This document shows, piece after piece, positions 8,792 to 17,458 of a stretch of DNA of 64,000 bases; within the stretch, counting starts at the first letter, position 1, and every line of letters starts with the position of its first letter. A program made the position numbers and the translations under genes. Under the pieces are notes generated by a model. That model did no database searches. It saw nothing but the letters and a program-made list of their open reading frames with translations, and had not been told where the DNA came from. This DNA is from Acinetobacter radioresistens DSM 6976 = NBRC 102413 = CIP 103788 (GTDB taxonomy: Bacteria > Pseudomonadota > Gammaproteobacteria > Pseudomonadales > Moraxellaceae): assembly GCF_006757745.1 (NCBI RefSeq), contig NZ_AP019740.1, positions 1,922,001 through 1,986,000 on the forward strand. The letters run 5' to 3'.

Positions 8792-10045
8792 TTACTGAGC
8801 ATAAACCGGGAATTTAGCGCAAACCGCTTCCACTTTCGCTTTTACATCAGCAATAACATTTTCATCGCCTTTGCTATCTAAAATGTCAGCCATCCAGCCA
8901 GCGAGTTCACGCACTTCAGCTTCACCGAAACCACGAGTAGTGACTGCTGGTGTACCTACACGGATACCCGAGGTAACAAATGGAGAACGTGGATCATTTG
9001 GCACGGAATTCTTATTCACAGTAATGTGGGCTGCGCCTAACCATGCATCTGCATCTTTACCTGTAATATCCTGTTTAATGAGTGATAACAGGAATAGATG
9101 GTTAGATGTACCGCCAGAAACGACATCATAACCACGCTCAATAAACACTTGCGCCATGGTTTGAGCATTTTTAACCACTTGTTGCTGATAGGTTTTAAAC
9201 TCATCAGACATAGCTTCTTTAAAGCAGATTGCTTTGGCCGCAATCGCATGCATTAATGGACCGCCTTGGTTACCTGGGAATACAGCAGACTGAAGTTTTT
9301 TCTCAATCTCTTCATTCGCTTTTGCCAGAATCAGACCAGAACGTGGGCCGCGCAAAGTTTTATGGGTAGTGGTTGTGGTTACATCAGCAATTTGAACCGG
9401 GTTCGGGTATACACCTGCTGCCACCAGACCTGCAACGTGGGCCATATCAACAAACAGATAAGCACCAACTTTATCAGCAATTTCACGGAAACGCTGCCAG
9501 TCAACGACCAGACTATATGCAGAGAAGCCTGCAACGATCATACGTGGCTTATGCTCTAAAGCCAGACGCTCAACTTCTTCATAGTCGATTTCGCCAGTTT
9601 CCGGGTTCAGGCCATATTGCACTGCATTATAGGTTTTACCGGAGAAGCTTACTTTTGCACCATGGGTTAAATGGCCACCATGAGCAAGACTCATACCTAA
9701 AACGGTATCGCCCGGATTCAGCAAAGCCAGGTAAACAGCAGAGTTTGCCTGTGAACCTGCATGGGGCTGAACGTTTGCATAGTCAGCACCAAAAAGTTCT
9801 TTAGCACGATCAATTGCCAATTGTTCAATAACATCAACATGCTCACAACCACCGTAGTAGCGTTTGCCTGGATAGCCTTCTGCATATTTGTTAGTGAGTT
9901 TTGAACCTTGCGCTTCCATAACCGCTGGAGAACAATAGTTTTCAGAAGCAATTAACTCGATGTGCGCTTCTTGGCGCTCACCTTCGGCAGCAATTGCCTG
10001 AGCTAATTCCGGATCAAATTCAGCAATAGAGATATTGGCAAACAT
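8792..10045 (-). CDS. glyA: Serine hydroxymethyltransferase
   Basis: A 417-residue PLP enzyme that interconverts serine and glycine and loads one-carbon units on tetrahydrofolate. Visible signatures: [30 protein letters not shown], the substrate-binding [13 protein letters not shown] and the PLP-lysine motif [14 protein letters not shown]. Full length. Monocistronic with its own terminator. Confidence 0.98.
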   Translation of the reverse strand: MFANISIAEFDPELAQAIAAEGERQEAHIELIASENYCSPAVMEAQGSKLTNKYAEGYPGKRYYGGCEHVDVIEQLAIDRAKELFGADYANVQPHAGSQANSAVYLALLNPGDTVLGMSLAHGGHLTHGAKVSFSGKTYNAVQYGLNPETGEIDYEEVERLALEHKPRMIVAGFSAYSLVVDWQRFREIADKVGAYLFVDMAHVAGLVAAGVYPNPVQIADVTTTTTHKTLRGPRSGLILAKANEEIEKKLQSAVFPGNQGGPLMHAIAAKAICFKEAMSDEFKTYQQQVVKNAQTMAQVFIERGYDVVSGGTSNHLFLLSLIKQDITGKDADAWLGAAHITVNKNSVPNDPRSPFVTSGIRVGTPAVTTRGFGEAEVRELAGWMADILDSKGDENVIADVKAKVEAVCAKFPVYAQ

Positions 10046-10204
10046 TAGCGAGGTCCTATTAATTTAGGGCTTTTAAGCCGTGCTAAGATTGGCGCGTATT
10101 GTAACATGAAGTTTATTATTAAACAGAATGAACTTTACTCAGTTTTAAATAAAAATGGCTCATATTAAAAAACATGAGTCATCGCTTTAAATTCAGGTTA
10201 TTGA

Positions 10205-10755
10205 CTTGGCATTAGAGATTTTACATCCGAGATAATATTAGTAATATTCAACCCGTAAACGCTGCCATGATCCCATTTGGCAGTAAGAACGAAGTTCATT
10301 TCCACAAGGTTCACCGAGCCCTTCATAGTCAAGTGCTACCAGCATATAATCAGACTGAAGCAGGCCGTTAATCATATTTTTAATAACCGGATTTAGACTA
10401 CTCCGGCTCGGTGCTTACTGATCAGCCAAACCCGTCGTGCCATGTGCCCATGCAACTAGCGGCTATCCTTTTGCTGGAGGTGTTCCCTCCGGGGTGAAAA
10501 CTAACGCAGTAGCTTGTGTTCCTTTATTATTAATGCCAAGCATTTTATAAGTCATGACCACGCTTTCACCGGCAATAACCACATCTGTTTTGGTATAGGC
10601 TACAGGCGTAGCTAATACCGGGTTATCTATATTATTTACTGGAATGGAAGGAACAGGCGTACTGAAATTCTGGTTATCATTGTCATCACTATCATTACAG
10701 CCGTCAAACTGATACTTATTGCAAGTACAGTACAGGTCAATATATGTCTTTTCAT
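10205..10755 (-). pseudogene. Broken alpha/beta-hydrolase (secretory-lipase-like) lipoprotein gene
   Basis: Read on the minus strand from the ATG at 10755, the frame begins MKRHILTCTVLAISISLTA and then needs a one-base shift near 10700 to complete the lipobox cysteine and continue CNDSDDNDNQNFSTPVPSIP. The second frame has an in-frame TAG (10463-10465) and TAA (10415-10417). Around these the hydrolase motifs PLVAWAHGTTGLAD and LVALDYEGLGEP are clear. The catalytic serine and the C-terminal half are missing, so the gene is also truncated. Three separate lesions make it a true pseudogene, not a sequencing slip. Confidence 0.75.
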
Positions 10756-11093
10756 TATTTTATATCCTTATTTTAAGTTATTATCATTCACTGATTTTTA
10801 GGGTGTTCTTTCTTCTTCATGACACCCGTTCCCAATTTCTATAAAAAATAGCAAGAAAATTGTTTAATTATTCTCATATATAAATTTTAGAAACCAGATT
10901 GAAGGATTTTTTTCTTCAAAATAAGGTGAATGAAAGTCAAATTATTCTAGAAGCGACGTAATTTGTGGCTCAACTTGATAAATGATGAGCTAAAAACCCT
11001 TCAATTAAAGCCCTGACAGGTTTTTAAATTGTCAGAATAGAAATAATAATGTTAGATTTTGACTTTCTCTTTTGTTCAGGCATATTTTTCAAC
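10756..11093. other. Intergenic region, nothing recognised
   Basis: It lies between the divergent hydrolase pseudogene and the exonuclease gene. No convincing gene, RNA or operator was seen. Confidence 0.4.
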
Positions 11094-11786
11094 ATGCAGG
11101 CCATTATTCTCGATACTGAAACACATACACTCAATGGACTACCGATTGAAATTGCCTACGCGCCTGTCCAAATTGCTCAAGGCCGTTTGAGCCTAGACAA
11201 AAGTCAGTTATTTGACCAGCTCTACAGTATTGGTGAACAATCAATTTCTTATGCCGCGATGGCAGTACATCATATTCTAGAAACCGATATTGCTGGTCAG
11301 CCTCATTATAAGGACTTCAGTTTACCTTCCGAAACTGTCTATATTATCGGTCATAATATTGATTATGATATTCGTACCATTGAAAAATGTGGCATAGACA
11401 CCTCAAATATTAAAGCTATTTGCACTCTGGCGCTGGCCCGCAAGGTTTGGCCCGATGCTGAGGCACATAACATCTCTGCACTGATTTATATGATCAGTAA
11501 AGGAAGTGATAAAGCAAGAGAATTACTCAAAGGTGCTCACCGTGCAGATGCCGATATTATTTTAACTGCAAATATACTCATGCATATTCTTTACCATCTA
11601 AATATTCAGAGTATTGAAGAACTTTATACTGCATCAGAAGACGCACGGATACCCCGTATTCTGAATTTTGGCAAACACCGTGGTACCGCAATTAAAGAAT
11701 TACCTGGCGACTATGTAAACTGGCTGCTACGTCAAGAAGAGCTGGATCCTTATCTACGTAAGGCCCTAGAACAGACCCTAGTTTAG
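11094..11786 (+). CDS. ExoX-like 3'-5' exonuclease (DEDD) with DUF3820-type tail
   Basis: Start taken at the ATG at 11094, giving MQAIILDTETHTLNGLPIEI with the ExoI DxE motif at the N-terminus; an ATG at 11049 is an alternative. ExoII is GHNIDYDIRT and ExoIII is HRADADIILTANIL, consistent with the DEDDh type. AMAVHHILE and CTLALARKVWP follow E. coli ExoX closely, and the C-terminal LNFGKHRGTAIKELPGDYV also matches the ExoX end. Such enzymes degrade single-stranded DNA in repair. The gene stands alone. Confidence 0.85.
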   Translation: MQAIILDTETHTLNGLPIEIAYAPVQIAQGRLSLDKSQLFDQLYSIGEQSISYAAMAVHHILETDIAGQPHYKDFSLPSETVYIIGHNIDYDIRTIEKCGIDTSNIKAICTLALARKVWPDAEAHNISALIYMISKGSDKARELLKGAHRADADIILTANILMHILYHLNIQSIEELYTASEDARIPRILNFGKHRGTAIKELPGDYVNWLLRQEELDPYLRKALEQTLV

Positions 11787-11869
11787 GTGCTGATATTTAA
11801 AAACTTATTCATCAAACTTTAATTTTTTTAATGTAGGGTTGCCTTGACTGATTAGGGGAAGTCGGGGCA

Positions 11870-12439
11870 ATGTCTGATTATCAAAAAACACCATTAGGTA
11901 TAGAAGTTTTAAAAAACAGATCAATTCATCTAAATGTACGCCAGAGACGTTTACTTATTCTGATTGGTACACCAGATTTTGATATACTTACGCCACAATT
12001 CAAGCAACGAATTGCAGAACCTGAGGTACTAGACCAGCTTTATAATATGGGACTGATCAGTTTTGAAGGTCAGCAAAAAGAAAAACTCATATCAGCAGAC
12101 CAATTTGAAATAGAAACAGCCCCGATAATATTAATAAGTAATGACAGGCAAAATGAAATTATATATTCAGAGCGGTCCACTTCTAACGCTAAAATAAATG
12201 TTGAGCTCTTAGGGTTTCTAGCTATAAAAGAGTTAATGACGAGTCTGTTAAGACAATATTGTGGCTTAATGGCCAAACAGCTTATTGAACGTATTCAGCA
12301 AGCACACCACATTGAACACTTAAAACTTTGTCAGATGCAATGGCTGACGTATCTGCAAGAAAGCCGACTTCCACCATCAGAGCTTAACCGCGCCATGCAA
12401 CAGATTAATCAGTCTATACAACATTTAAGACAGCATTGA
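11870..12439 (+). CDS. Conserved helical protein of unknown function
   Basis: A 189-residue soluble protein with no membrane segment. The N-terminus KTPLGIEVLKNRSIHLNVRQ then RRLLILIG resembles a small winged-helix-like module seen at the start of several proteobacterial hypothetical proteins. The C-terminal half is predicted helical and glutamine-rich. No catalytic motif. It has GGGG just upstream and a terminator directly after. Confidence 0.65.
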   Translation: MSDYQKTPLGIEVLKNRSIHLNVRQRRLLILIGTPDFDILTPQFKQRIAEPEVLDQLYNMGLISFEGQQKEKLISADQFEIETAPIILISNDRQNEIIYSERSTSNAKINVELLGFLAIKELMTSLLRQYCGLMAKQLIERIQQAHHIEHLKLCQMQWLTYLQESRLPPSELNRAMQQINQSIQHLRQH

Positions 12440-12466
12440 AAATGACTTATTAAATCAGTCATTTTT
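12440..12466 (+). terminator. Terminator after the 11870 gene
   Basis: AAATGACT and AGTCATTT pair across a nine-base loop, followed by TTTT. Confidence 0.65.
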
Positions 12467-12914
12467 ACAGGTCAAAGATGACTGATTACCCTATATTCAT
12501 TCCTTAGTTCGTAATTTTAAAATATATTTACAGACGATTTTTTAGTTTATTTTTTACTCTTACTTGCTGCTATCGAATAGCTCAAATTAGATTAACTCAT
12601 GAAATAATACATCGAATATTTGTGAAAATAATAAATATGCCAATACCATCTATGATCTTGGTTGAGTAAGGTATCAAGACATCTTCATACAACACAGAAT
12701 GCTATGATAACTTTTTCACCTAAGCTCCCTTATAAGATTTAAAATTCTCAAAAATAGGATTCTGGATATACGCTCGCTTCCCTGCATACCCTAAATAAAA
12801 AGATTCCGCATAATTTCTATCTAAAGCTAAAAATACTCGTGATATAACGTCATTTTCAGCATTAATAACATATTAATTTTTTTCAATATCTTAAGCAACT
12901 TATTTACTTTTAAC
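12467..12914. other. AT-rich intergenic region, nothing recognised
   Basis: No gene longer than a few codons with a ribosome site was found on either strand. This stretch marks the start of the low-GC accessory region. Confidence 0.4.
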
Positions 12915-13352
12915 TTAAAAATTAAAATTAACGATTGCACTATACAATAAAAAAATTATGCAAATTAAGCTGGATAAAATACAACCTAAATAATTTTTTA
13001 GAAGACTATCTACTCTAATATTATATTGAGATTTAAATTCGAATCCATAAGATGGAATTGCTTTTGAAAAGGTATAATTTGGATTTAGCTCCAATTTTTT
13101 ACTATTTGAGTTTGTGACTTCTTCTAGAAAAAACCTGTAAAAGCGGGCTGCCTCTTCCCTTTCTAAGCGATGAGCAAATACATGGATCTGTCTGTCTAGC
13201 TGTAAATGAACTTCATAAAGTGATTTATACTTATCACGGACTAAATATTCTGCCAGAGCATTTTTTGCTTGTATTAAGGCTTTCACCTCAATACGTGAAA
13301 TAGGTAAATAAATATTTACACCAAACAATTCACCTGCTAAGCCTTTTTGCAT
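12915..13352 (-). CDS. Tail-anchored small protein, paralogue of the 8117-8542 gene
   Basis: A 145-residue protein. N-terminal GELFGVNIYLPISR and the central LQLDRQIHVFAHRLE pair with the same motifs in the 8117-8542 product. A C-terminal hydrophobic helix (about residues 120-142) replaces a signal peptide, suggesting tail anchoring. GGGG lies nine bases before the ATG. The two paralogues are encoded on opposite strands about 4.4 kb apart and share only moderate identity, so the duplication is old. Confidence 0.68.
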   Translation of the reverse strand: MQKGLAGELFGVNIYLPISRIEVKALIQAKNALAEYLVRDKYKSLYEVHLQLDRQIHVFAHRLEREEAARFYRFFLEEVTNSNSKKLELNPNYTFSKAIPSYGFEFKSQYNIRVDSLLKNYLGCILSSLICIIFLLYSAIVNFNF

Positions 13353-13403
13353 GAAGAATGCCCCTTTTTTCAGGAGGGCTATAATATCAATTAAATATAA
13401 TAC

Positions 13404-13420
13404 AAGACATAAAAAGTCTT
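13404..13420 (-). promoter_or_regulatory. Inverted repeat upstream of the 12915-13352 gene
   Basis: AAGACATAAAAAGTCTT has AAGAC/GTCTT arms. It resembles the AGAC...GTCT palindrome before the paralogous gene at 8117, though the spacing differs. A possible common operator. Confidence 0.35.
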
Positions 13421-13473
13421 AATTAGTTCTACTACTATGACCTGATGTAAAAACTTAGGGTTTAAAATTGAAA

Positions 13474-13497
13474 AAACCTCTGATTAAGAGGTTTAAT
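13474..13497. terminator. Terminator after the 36-residue peptide gene
   Basis: AAACCTCT and AGAGGTTT form a stem around GATTA, with A and T runs on both sides, so it may serve either direction. Confidence 0.7.
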
Positions 13498-13500
13498 TTA

Positions 13501-13611
13501 TTAAAAAATTTTTGATCTGACAGAATCTCCTGCCAAGTCTCCGTAAAGGCAAAAAATCAGAGTCAATATCACTACAATTGCGATAAATGATAGCCATCTC
13601 AAGATTCTCAT
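13501..13611 (-). CDS. Small hydrophobic single-pass peptide (36 aa)
   Basis: On the minus strand the ATG at 13611 has an excellent ribosome site (GAGGAG, seven bases upstream). It encodes a 36-residue peptide: a basic start MRILRW, one membrane helix (SFIAIVVILTLIFCLYG) and a polar tail GDSVRSKIF. A terminator follows within ten bases of the stop. It could be a small membrane regulator or a type I toxin-like peptide. No antisense RNA gene was recognised. Confidence 0.55.
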   Translation of the reverse strand: MRILRWLSFIAIVVILTLIFCLYGDLAGDSVRSKIF

Positions 13612-13822
13612 GACAGCTCCTCATAATTTTATGAGTTTCACTTTTATCAATACAGATATATTTTTAATAATACAATTACTGTGCCTTGTAATAGGTATCA
13701 AAGTATTACTTAAACTCTGTGATTCTAGTGGAATGGAAGAAATTTTCTATCTTTATAATCTAATTGTAGCCTGACAATATTCAGTCTTCAGATAATATTA
13801 TATATAGAATATATGTAGTTTA

Positions 13823-14011
13823 GTGAGATACCTTGTGTTTTCTATCATACTGGTTATTATAGTTATTTTAGCTTTTTTATTTATTATACAACACTACTTT
13901 ATAGATAGTCCCAACCTAAACACAGCAGAACAAATATTCTTAATTATTCTTTTTGCTGTGCTGGTTGCTATATTGCGTGGTTTTATTCTTCATAAGAAAA
14001 ATTTTATATGA
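13823..14011 (+). CDS. Small two-TM membrane protein
   Basis: A 62-residue frame with two hydrophobic helices (residues 4-24 and 37-56). The start is GTG and no strong ribosome site is visible, so the call is tentative. No family recognised. Confidence 0.4.
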   Translation: MRYLVFSIILVIIVILAFLFIIQHYFIDSPNLNTAEQIFLIILFAVLVAILRGFILHKKNFI

Positions 14012-14353
14012 TTGCATGGCAAAAATACCGTTATATATAGTATATAAGCCATCATTTCGGCTGTTCATAGTCATTCTTCTTAATAAGCCTTATCTAGCGA
14101 GGTTTATAGGATGTTATCGATTCTTATCATATATAAAAATGGTGCGCTCGGCGTGCATCTAATTAAAATTATAAGTAATTGTTATATAAAATATAATTTA
14201 ATAATAAAAACTCTTGTAACGCAAACTGTAACGCATAAATAAAAATCAATATAGTAATTAAGAAAATTTAGATATGGATCAAAGTTATCAAAAAGCCCTA
14301 ATTGAGGTAATCTAAATCTTATTAGAATTATAATGAAGCCTTAGGTCAAGTTT
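14012..14353. other. Intergenic region with a GC-rich patch and a short direct repeat
   Basis: It contains a GC-rich near-palindrome ATGGTGCGCTCGGCGTGCAT (14139-14158) inside very AT-rich DNA, and TGTAACGCA twice, 12 bases apart (14215 and 14227). Neither could be assigned to a known element. Confidence 0.35.
14215..14235. repeat. Direct repeat TGTAACGCA x2
   Basis: TGTAACGCA at 14215-14223 and 14227-14235, separated by AAC. Its role is unknown. Confidence 0.5.
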
Positions 14354-14674
14354 ATGAGAAAAATATTGTATGCATGCTACATCGGTATCTTGGCTTTTAT
14401 ATTAACCTCGATGTCATTGCTTTATCAAAGATATATCCCTGTTGAACGTACAATTGTAGACAGAATTGAGGAAGTACCAAGACTCGCAGGCGGCTTTCCA
14501 TTTGTCTTTTTAATTGATGGAGATTTTACCTCACCTGGTAACAGTATAAGCGCATTATTTATTTTTTGGGATCTAGATGAGTTCCTCTTTAACTACTTTA
14601 TTCTAGATTACTTATTCTGGTTAGGAATCATATTAGCTTTATATTTTGTGAATAAGAAATTTAAGCTTATATAG
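14354..14674 (+). CDS. Small membrane protein, unknown
   Basis: A 106-residue protein with an N-terminal hydrophobic helix (residues 5-25) and a C-terminal one (about 80-99). Between them is a loop containing FVFLIDGDFTSPGNSIS, probably periplasmic. ATG start with AGG upstream. No family recognised; followed by a terminator. Confidence 0.55.
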   Translation: MRKILYACYIGILAFILTSMSLLYQRYIPVERTIVDRIEEVPRLAGGFPFVFLIDGDFTSPGNSISALFIFWDLDEFLFNYFILDYLFWLGIILALYFVNKKFKLI

Positions 14675-14690
14675 TTTTTAAGTTTTATAA

Positions 14691-14713
14691 AAAGCCCTCA
14701 CTTGGAGGACTTT
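14691..14713 (+). terminator. Terminator after the 14354 gene
   Basis: AAAGCCCTC and GAGGACTTT pair with one mismatch. Confidence 0.5.
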
Positions 14714-14754
14714 ACTAGCTAAAGAATCAAATTCACTTTATATAACACTATATG

Positions 14755-14997
14755 TTACATATTTTTTTGATTTTGATCATTTTGTTGATTCTGCTGACCT
14801 GGCATCTGTTGATTTGATTGGCGTTGTTGATCATTTTGTTGATTCTGCTGACCTGGCATCTGTTGATTTGATTGGCGTTGTTGATCGTTTTGTTGATTCT
14901 GCTGACCTGGCATTTGTTGATTTGTTTGGCGTTGTTGATCGTTTTGCTGACCTTGCTGGTTCTGGTGACGTTGTTGATCATTCTGTTGATTAGTCAT
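14755..14997 (-). CDS. Q/N-rich low-complexity repeat protein
   Basis: Start set at the ATG at 14997, which has GGAAG upstream and begins the repetitive region; the longer upstream frame has no such support. The 80-residue product is dominated by Q and N, with an 18-residue unit (QQNQQNDQQRQSNQQMPG) repeated about three times, then NDQNQKNM. It has no signal peptide, membrane helix or cysteine. Composition is prion-like or disordered. Function unknown. Confidence 0.65.
   Translation of the reverse strand: MTNQQNDQQRHQNQQGQQNDQQRQTNQQMPGQQNQQNDQQRQSNQQMPGQQNQQNDQQRQSNQQMPGQQNQQNDQNQKNM
14784..14945. repeat. 54-bp tandem repeat, about three copies
   Basis: The unit starting GTTGATTCTGCTGACCTGGC begins at 14784, 14838 and 14892, exactly 54 bases apart. 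The third copy has diverged a little. It encodes the 18-residue Q/N unit in frame on the minus strand. Confidence 0.85.
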
Positions 14998-15461
14998 TAT
15001 AATACTTCCTATAAGTTTAAAATTAACAACTAGAATTCTATCTAGCCTATATAGAATACCTGATTGTGCTAACGATATATCTTTGTAATGTTTCAAAATA
15101 AAAAAATGTAAATTGTTTAAAAAACTAACTAACTATTAAACAAAAAATTCTAAAATTACTAAAAACATAAGAATTACATTTTTAACCTAAAGTTACTTTT
15201 AATTACTTTTATATATTAGCTACTATCTAGACTTCTATTAACAATGAAATCAATTAAAATAATTCTTATATATTTCAATAGAAAAATTAAATTTTATTAA
15301 TAAAAATAGAGCTACTCAAGGCGGCTTTGTTTTTAAGCATTTTGTATTTTCCTAGTATAGTTTTTCATATAGTAATCATGGTCTTATCTATTTTAATTAA
15401 AATAAGTGATATTTCTAGTATTAGAAATATATAAAAAATAATTCATACAAATAGTTAGCCC
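14998..15461. other. Very AT-rich intergenic region
   Basis: It holds the upstream region of the Q/N-rich gene. No further gene, RNA or hairpin could be supported. Confidence 0.4.
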
Positions 15462-15737
15462 TTACTTGGAAGGCTTTTTAAAATAACTTTTACAACCACT
15501 CATAAAGTTGACACTGACTTTGGGAAGTTCTGGAAATTCTATAGTTGCTATTGAGCATTCTTCTTTAGACTTGAGCTGGTTGTCTCTTGCAAAGGTATAA
15601 CCTTTATATTCTTCACTACCTTCTTTATACCCATTTAATATTTCAGGTTTGGATGCAATAGCTAGATAACTGTAGAAAGCTATACCTACAACCAATATGA
15701 CTGAGAGCATTCCCCAGAAACCCTTTGAAATCTTCAT
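15462..15737 (-). CDS. Small protein with N-terminal membrane helix
   Basis: 91 residues: one N-terminal hydrophobic helix (residues 7-28, signal anchor or signal peptide), then a charged domain with two cysteines (EECSI and SGCKS) that could form a disulfide outside the membrane. AGAAG precedes the ATG. No family recognised. Confidence 0.55.
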   Translation of the reverse strand: MKISKGFWGMLSVILVVGIAFYSYLAIASKPEILNGYKEGSEEYKGYTFARDNQLKSKEECSIATIEFPELPKVSVNFMSGCKSYFKKPSK

Positions 15738-15808
15738 TTTTATTCTTCTTTAGTTGAAAGCAGATAATCTACATAAAAGTTGTGATAAGTTTAAGAAAAA
15801 AATGACGG

Positions 15809-16024
15809 ATGAATATAATGAAATTTTTAATGATAATTTTATTGGGGTTATCGACTACTTCTGCTTTCGCTGTAAAGTGCGCTGACTTTAAGACGCACAA
15901 AGAAGCACAAAACTATTTCAATGCCAAGAAACCTGGTTATAAGCGATTAGATCGGGATAAGGATGGTAGTGCTTGTGATTGCCTACCAGGTGGGAATGGC
16001 ACTCATTGTCCAAGACGACGGTAA
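15809..16024 (+). CDS. Secreted excalibur-domain protein
   Basis: 71 residues with a signal peptide ending near TSAFA. The mature part is an excalibur calcium-binding domain: CADFKTHKEAQNYF, then the EF-hand-like LDRDKDGSACDCLPG. Four cysteines lie in the mature domain. Likely periplasmic or secreted. An ATG at 15818 is an alternative start that leaves the signal peptide intact. Confidence 0.75.
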   Translation: MNIMKFLMIILLGLSTTSAFAVKCADFKTHKEAQNYFNAKKPGYKRLDRDKDGSACDCLPGGNGTHCPRRR

Positions 16025-16215
16025 TAAAAGTATCAACCTCAATGACCATCTATTACAGATAACAGTTACTATTTGCAGCTGAAGTAATCGTACCAAATCC
16101 TATAGGTATTGATTACTTGTTATAAACGAATTTAAACATTAATGATTCGATTGAAATTTAAAATAGAAACCAATTCAAAAATATTTATATTTTTAAACTT
16201 AAATTGGATGCCAAT

Positions 16216-16644
16216 ATGAAAAATATTTTAAAAGTTGCAATCTTAGTCTTATCTTCAATTGGAGTAGCTCATACATTTGCAAAACCTGTCGAAACACCTA
16301 TAGTTTTTAAAAAAGGTACGTATGGCACAAAGATTAAGGGGAATTTTAAAGGGTATAATGATGCGCGATATACAGTGCGTGCTCAGCGTGGACAAATTTT
16401 AAAATTTAATATTTTAAGTACAAGAGACCTAGCTTACGTTAATGTCTATGCTCCGGGTGACAAACCAGGTGAAGCGGAGGCAATTTATATTGGCTCGACA
16501 TCAGCAGACTCCACAGGTGAGATCATTCTGCCAGAAACTGGCATTTATACTATTCAAGTTTATCAGATGAGAAATTCTGCACGTCTAGGTAGAGCAGTAG
16601 ACTTTAATTTAGATTTAAAAATTTTAAATAATATTAAAAAGTAA
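16216..16644 (+). CDS. Periplasmic beta-rich protein (PPC-like)
   Basis: ATG at 16216 preferred over an upstream TTG. A signal peptide ends near HTFA. The mature 120 residues look all-beta, with RAQRGQILKFNIL, YVNVYAPG and IILPETGIYTIQVYQM, a pattern like bacterial pre-peptidase C-terminal domains. It sits directly beside the lysis end of the prophage, facing it, so it may be host flank or prophage cargo. Confidence 0.6.
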   Translation: MKNILKVAILVLSSIGVAHTFAKPVETPIVFKKGTYGTKIKGNFKGYNDARYTVRAQRGQILKFNILSTRDLAYVNVYAPGDKPGEAEAIYIGSTSADSTGEIILPETGIYTIQVYQMRNSARLGRAVDFNLDLKILNNIKK

Positions 16645-16662
16645 AAAAACTAACACAGAAAC

Positions 16663-16684
16663 AGCCCGCATCAGCGGGCTTTTC
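16663..16684. terminator. Terminator between host flank and prophage lysis genes
   Basis: AGCCCGC, loop ATCA, GCGGGCT, then TTTT on the plus strand. It separates two convergent genes. Confidence 0.8.
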
Positions 16685-16693
16685 TATAAGTAA

Positions 16694-17458
16694 TCACGCT
16701 TCAGTAACCTGAGTCGCTGTTACTCCTGACATAAGGGGCAGATTATAGCGATGCTCAGCCGGTCGTGAAGTTTTGCCATACCAGCGAAATTCCTGAAATT
16801 CGGATTCGGCATACAGTGCATAGCAGACCATATTAGACTGGTTGCCGCCTAGACAGACCAGCTTGCCAGTTTTCTGGTCACGTCCAACCACAAAGCACAC
16901 ATGGCCACCACCCTTTCGGGTTTTCACTGCCACACACCCATAAGCCGGTTTATATAGACGTGTACCATAATTCACATAATCTAATGCGCGGTACCAGTGT
17001 TTTGGATAAGCTATTCCGGCCTGTTTTAAGCACCACGCAATAAAAGTGCCGCACCACGCTGTCTCGTCTTCAGCCCACCACGCTTTAAGACTCTTTAGCC
17101 ATTTTAGAATAGTCGGGTTATGGGTTGTCTTGCTGGTATTCTCACGTAAACCAATGTGCTTTTTAGCTTCAATGATCCAGGGTAAATCATAACTTTGGGT
17201 AACCTGTGGAGTAGCAGCCAGCAGCGTATTAATACCTGTCAACTGTGGACCTTCAGCAAGTTCCGGTTGTGCAAATTTTTTACCGATATGAGCCAAGCCC
17301 GGCAATACCAGACATGTAATAATAAAATGGTACTGCAAAGGAATAATGTGATAATCCAGTGCCCATTGCAGTACAAAGAGCAACAGTGAAATGACTGCGC
17401 CCAGATAGGGTAGTTTTACCGCAAGATATCTCAATGCATTTTCATTCATTAAAATCAT
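16694..17458 (-). CDS. Endolysin, TIGR02594-type, with N-terminal two-helix membrane anchor
   Basis: 254 residues. The C-terminal catalytic part (about 92-235) has the family layout PWIIEAKKHIGLRE, HNPTILKWLK, the catalytic-cysteine motif AWCGTFIAWCLKQAG (Cys near 136), GGGHVCFVVG with its histidine, and LGGNQSNMV. Members hydrolyse peptidoglycan for host lysis. Unusually the first 65 residues hold two hydrophobic helices (17-34 and 42-58), so the enzyme is probably membrane-tethered. The ATG overlaps the holin stop (ATGA) and has GGAG before it. It is the last gene of the late operon. No separate spanin gene was found. Confidence 0.85.
   Translation of the reverse strand: MILMNENALRYLAVKLPYLGAVISLLLFVLQWALDYHIIPLQYHFIITCLVLPGLAHIGKKFAQPELAEGPQLTGINTLLAATPQVTQSYDLPWIIEAKKHIGLRENTSKTTHNPTILKWLKSLKAWWAEDETAWCGTFIAWCLKQAGIAYPKHWYRALDYVNYGTRLYKPAYGCVAVKTRKGGGHVCFVVGRDQKTGKLVCLGGNQSNMVCYALYAESEFQEFRWYGKTSRPAEHRYNLPLMSGVTATQVTEA

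Noticed and set aside
9373..9804. Plus-strand frame opposite glyA
   Set aside because: Shadow of glyA in another frame.
13953..14162. 69-codon plus-strand frame after the small membrane protein
   Set aside because: No ribosome site, overlaps the end of another frame and runs through AT-rich noncoding sequence.
16025..16693. Prophage attachment site at the lysis end
   Set aside because: The boundary is probably near here, but the other end is outside the window, so no repeat can be matched.
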